From Clostridium sp. CAG:921 (lineage in GTDB: Bacteria; Bacillota; Clostridia; TANB77; CAG-465): a DNA stretch of 7,071 bases. Location of the stretch: assembly GCA_000433135.1 (NCBI GenBank), contig HF991933.1, positions 3,046 through 10,116 of the forward strand, given 5' to 3'. Shown here piece by piece: positions 6,418-7,071 of the stretch (positions are counted from its first letter, which is position 1; every line of letters starts with the position of its first letter). The notes under the pieces were generated by a model. It saw only the letters and a list, made by a program, of their open reading frames with translations, was not told where the DNA came from and did no database searches. The position numbers were made by a program, and so were the translations under genes.

Positions 6418-7071
6418 TTAAAAGTTAAAATATAAAAATGTTGAAATTTGTGATAAAGACATAATAGATATAACCAGTAATGTCGATACCACTATAACAT
6501 TTCTTACATTTGGTTTAAAACATTCTATTCTTTCATTAGTATTTTTCATTTCCAATATTGCAAATAATGCAAACAACATAAATATTTGTATAGGTATTTT
6601 ATAAGTTATAAAAAAAGTTTGAATATTAGGTAATAAATCATATACAAATTTTAGTTCTGTAATATTAAATACATTCACCATACGCTCTAACATAGTCATA
6701 TCATAAAAGTTGAAGCATGCCAATTTTTTATAAAACAAAATTGCTTCAGATACTGTATTTGATCTAAACATAACCCAAGTTATATTAATAAATGTAAATG
6801 TAATAAGCCAATTTAAGACAACATTTTGCTTTTCAATTCTAGATTTAAAAATTCTAGTAAATATATTGCCTATGCCATGTAAAATTCCCCAAATTATAAA
6901 AGTGTAATTTGCACCATGCCATATACCAGATACAAGAAAAACTATAAAAATATTTACATAAGTTCTTATCTTTCCTTTTCTATTTCCACCTAATGGTATA
7001 TAAACATACTGAGTAAAAAATCTAGTTAATGTCATATGCCACCTTTTCCAAAACTCTGTAATTGTCACAGC
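6418..7071 (-). CDS. MBOAT-family O-acyltransferase (AlgI/PatA-like), C-terminal 217 residues
   Basis: This is the C-terminal half of a membrane-bound O-acyltransferase. The frame is open to the right edge (GCT GTG ACA at 7071-7063), so the GTG at 7068 is an internal valine codon and the true start lies outside. Relatives are around 450-500 residues. Visible hallmarks are TEFWKRWHMTLTRFFTQYVYIPLGGNRKG, the AlgI-type signature, and SGIWHGANYTFIIWG with the conserved membrane histidine (WHG, codon 6918-6916) held to be catalytic in MBOATs. Several further helices follow, ending in a hydrophobic C-terminus. By analogy with AlgI, DltB and PatA, it would pass an acyl group, often acetyl, across the membrane for transfer to a surface polysaccharide, working with the SGNH-like protein encoded next. 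Acyl donor and target are not shown by the sequence. The frame looks intact in the visible part. Confidence 0.93.
   Translation of the reverse strand, partial: AVTITEFWKRWHMTLTRFFTQYVYIPLGGNRKGKIRTYVNIFIVFLVSGIWHGANYTFIIWGILHGIGNIFTRIFKSRIEKQNVVLNWLITFTFINITWVMFRSNTVSEAILFYKKLACFNFYDMTMLERMVNVFNITELKFVYDLLPNIQTFFITYKIPIQIFMLFALFAILEMKNTNERIECFKPNVRNVIVVSTLLVISIMSLSQISTFLYFNF

Noticed and set aside
7066..7068. GTG as the start codon of the MBOAT gene
   Set aside because: The frame stays open to the window edge and the AlgI-type signature begins at once, without the N-terminal half of the family, so this codon is an internal valine.

Overview
The window is very AT-rich and single-stranded in layout: every convincing gene lies on the minus strand, so transcription runs from position 7071 towards position 1. 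TGA is a normal stop (it ends the flippase gene in an ATGA overlap), which rules out a Mycoplasma-type code. Strong purine-rich ribosome sites, low GC, Lys/Ile/Asn-rich proteins and a probable LCP-family protein point to a low-GC Gram-positive bacterium, most likely in the Clostridia. I cannot name a species.

The content is the downstream part of a Wzx/Wzy-type surface polysaccharide operon. In transcription order it holds: the C-terminal half of an MBOAT O-acyltransferase (cut by the window edge); an SGNH/DltD-AlgX-like membrane-anchored protein whose reading frame is broken near its N-terminus; a family 2 glycosyltransferase; a Wzy-like polymerase; a Wzx-like flippase; a GT4-type glycosyltransferase; and, after an 82-base gap, the first 57 codons of a probable LytR-CpsA-Psr (LCP) protein. 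From the SGNH gene to the GT4 gene, spacing is 11 bases or less, or the genes overlap by 4 to 20 bases, so this block is almost certainly one transcript.

The inferred pathway is as follows. The two glycosyltransferases build part of a lipid-linked repeat unit on the cytoplasmic face. Wzx flips it and Wzy polymerises it outside. The MBOAT/SGNH pair would acylate (for example acetylate) the sugar, and the LCP protein could attach the finished polymer to peptidoglycan. The initiating sugar-phosphate transferase, chain-length regulators and sugar-nucleotide genes are not in this window.

The main surprise is the SGNH-like gene. Read from its first in-frame ATG (6187) it would lack a membrane anchor and start directly after a Gly-Ser-Ser motif. 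Reading the 200 bases upstream shows the missing N-terminus: a start at 6386 with a good ribosome site, a signal-anchor, then a one-base frameshift between 6335 and 6305, then the rest of the N-terminal domain up to the Gly-Ser-Ser. Either the gene is freshly inactivated or the assembly has a one-base error. I did not find a wholly new biological system here.
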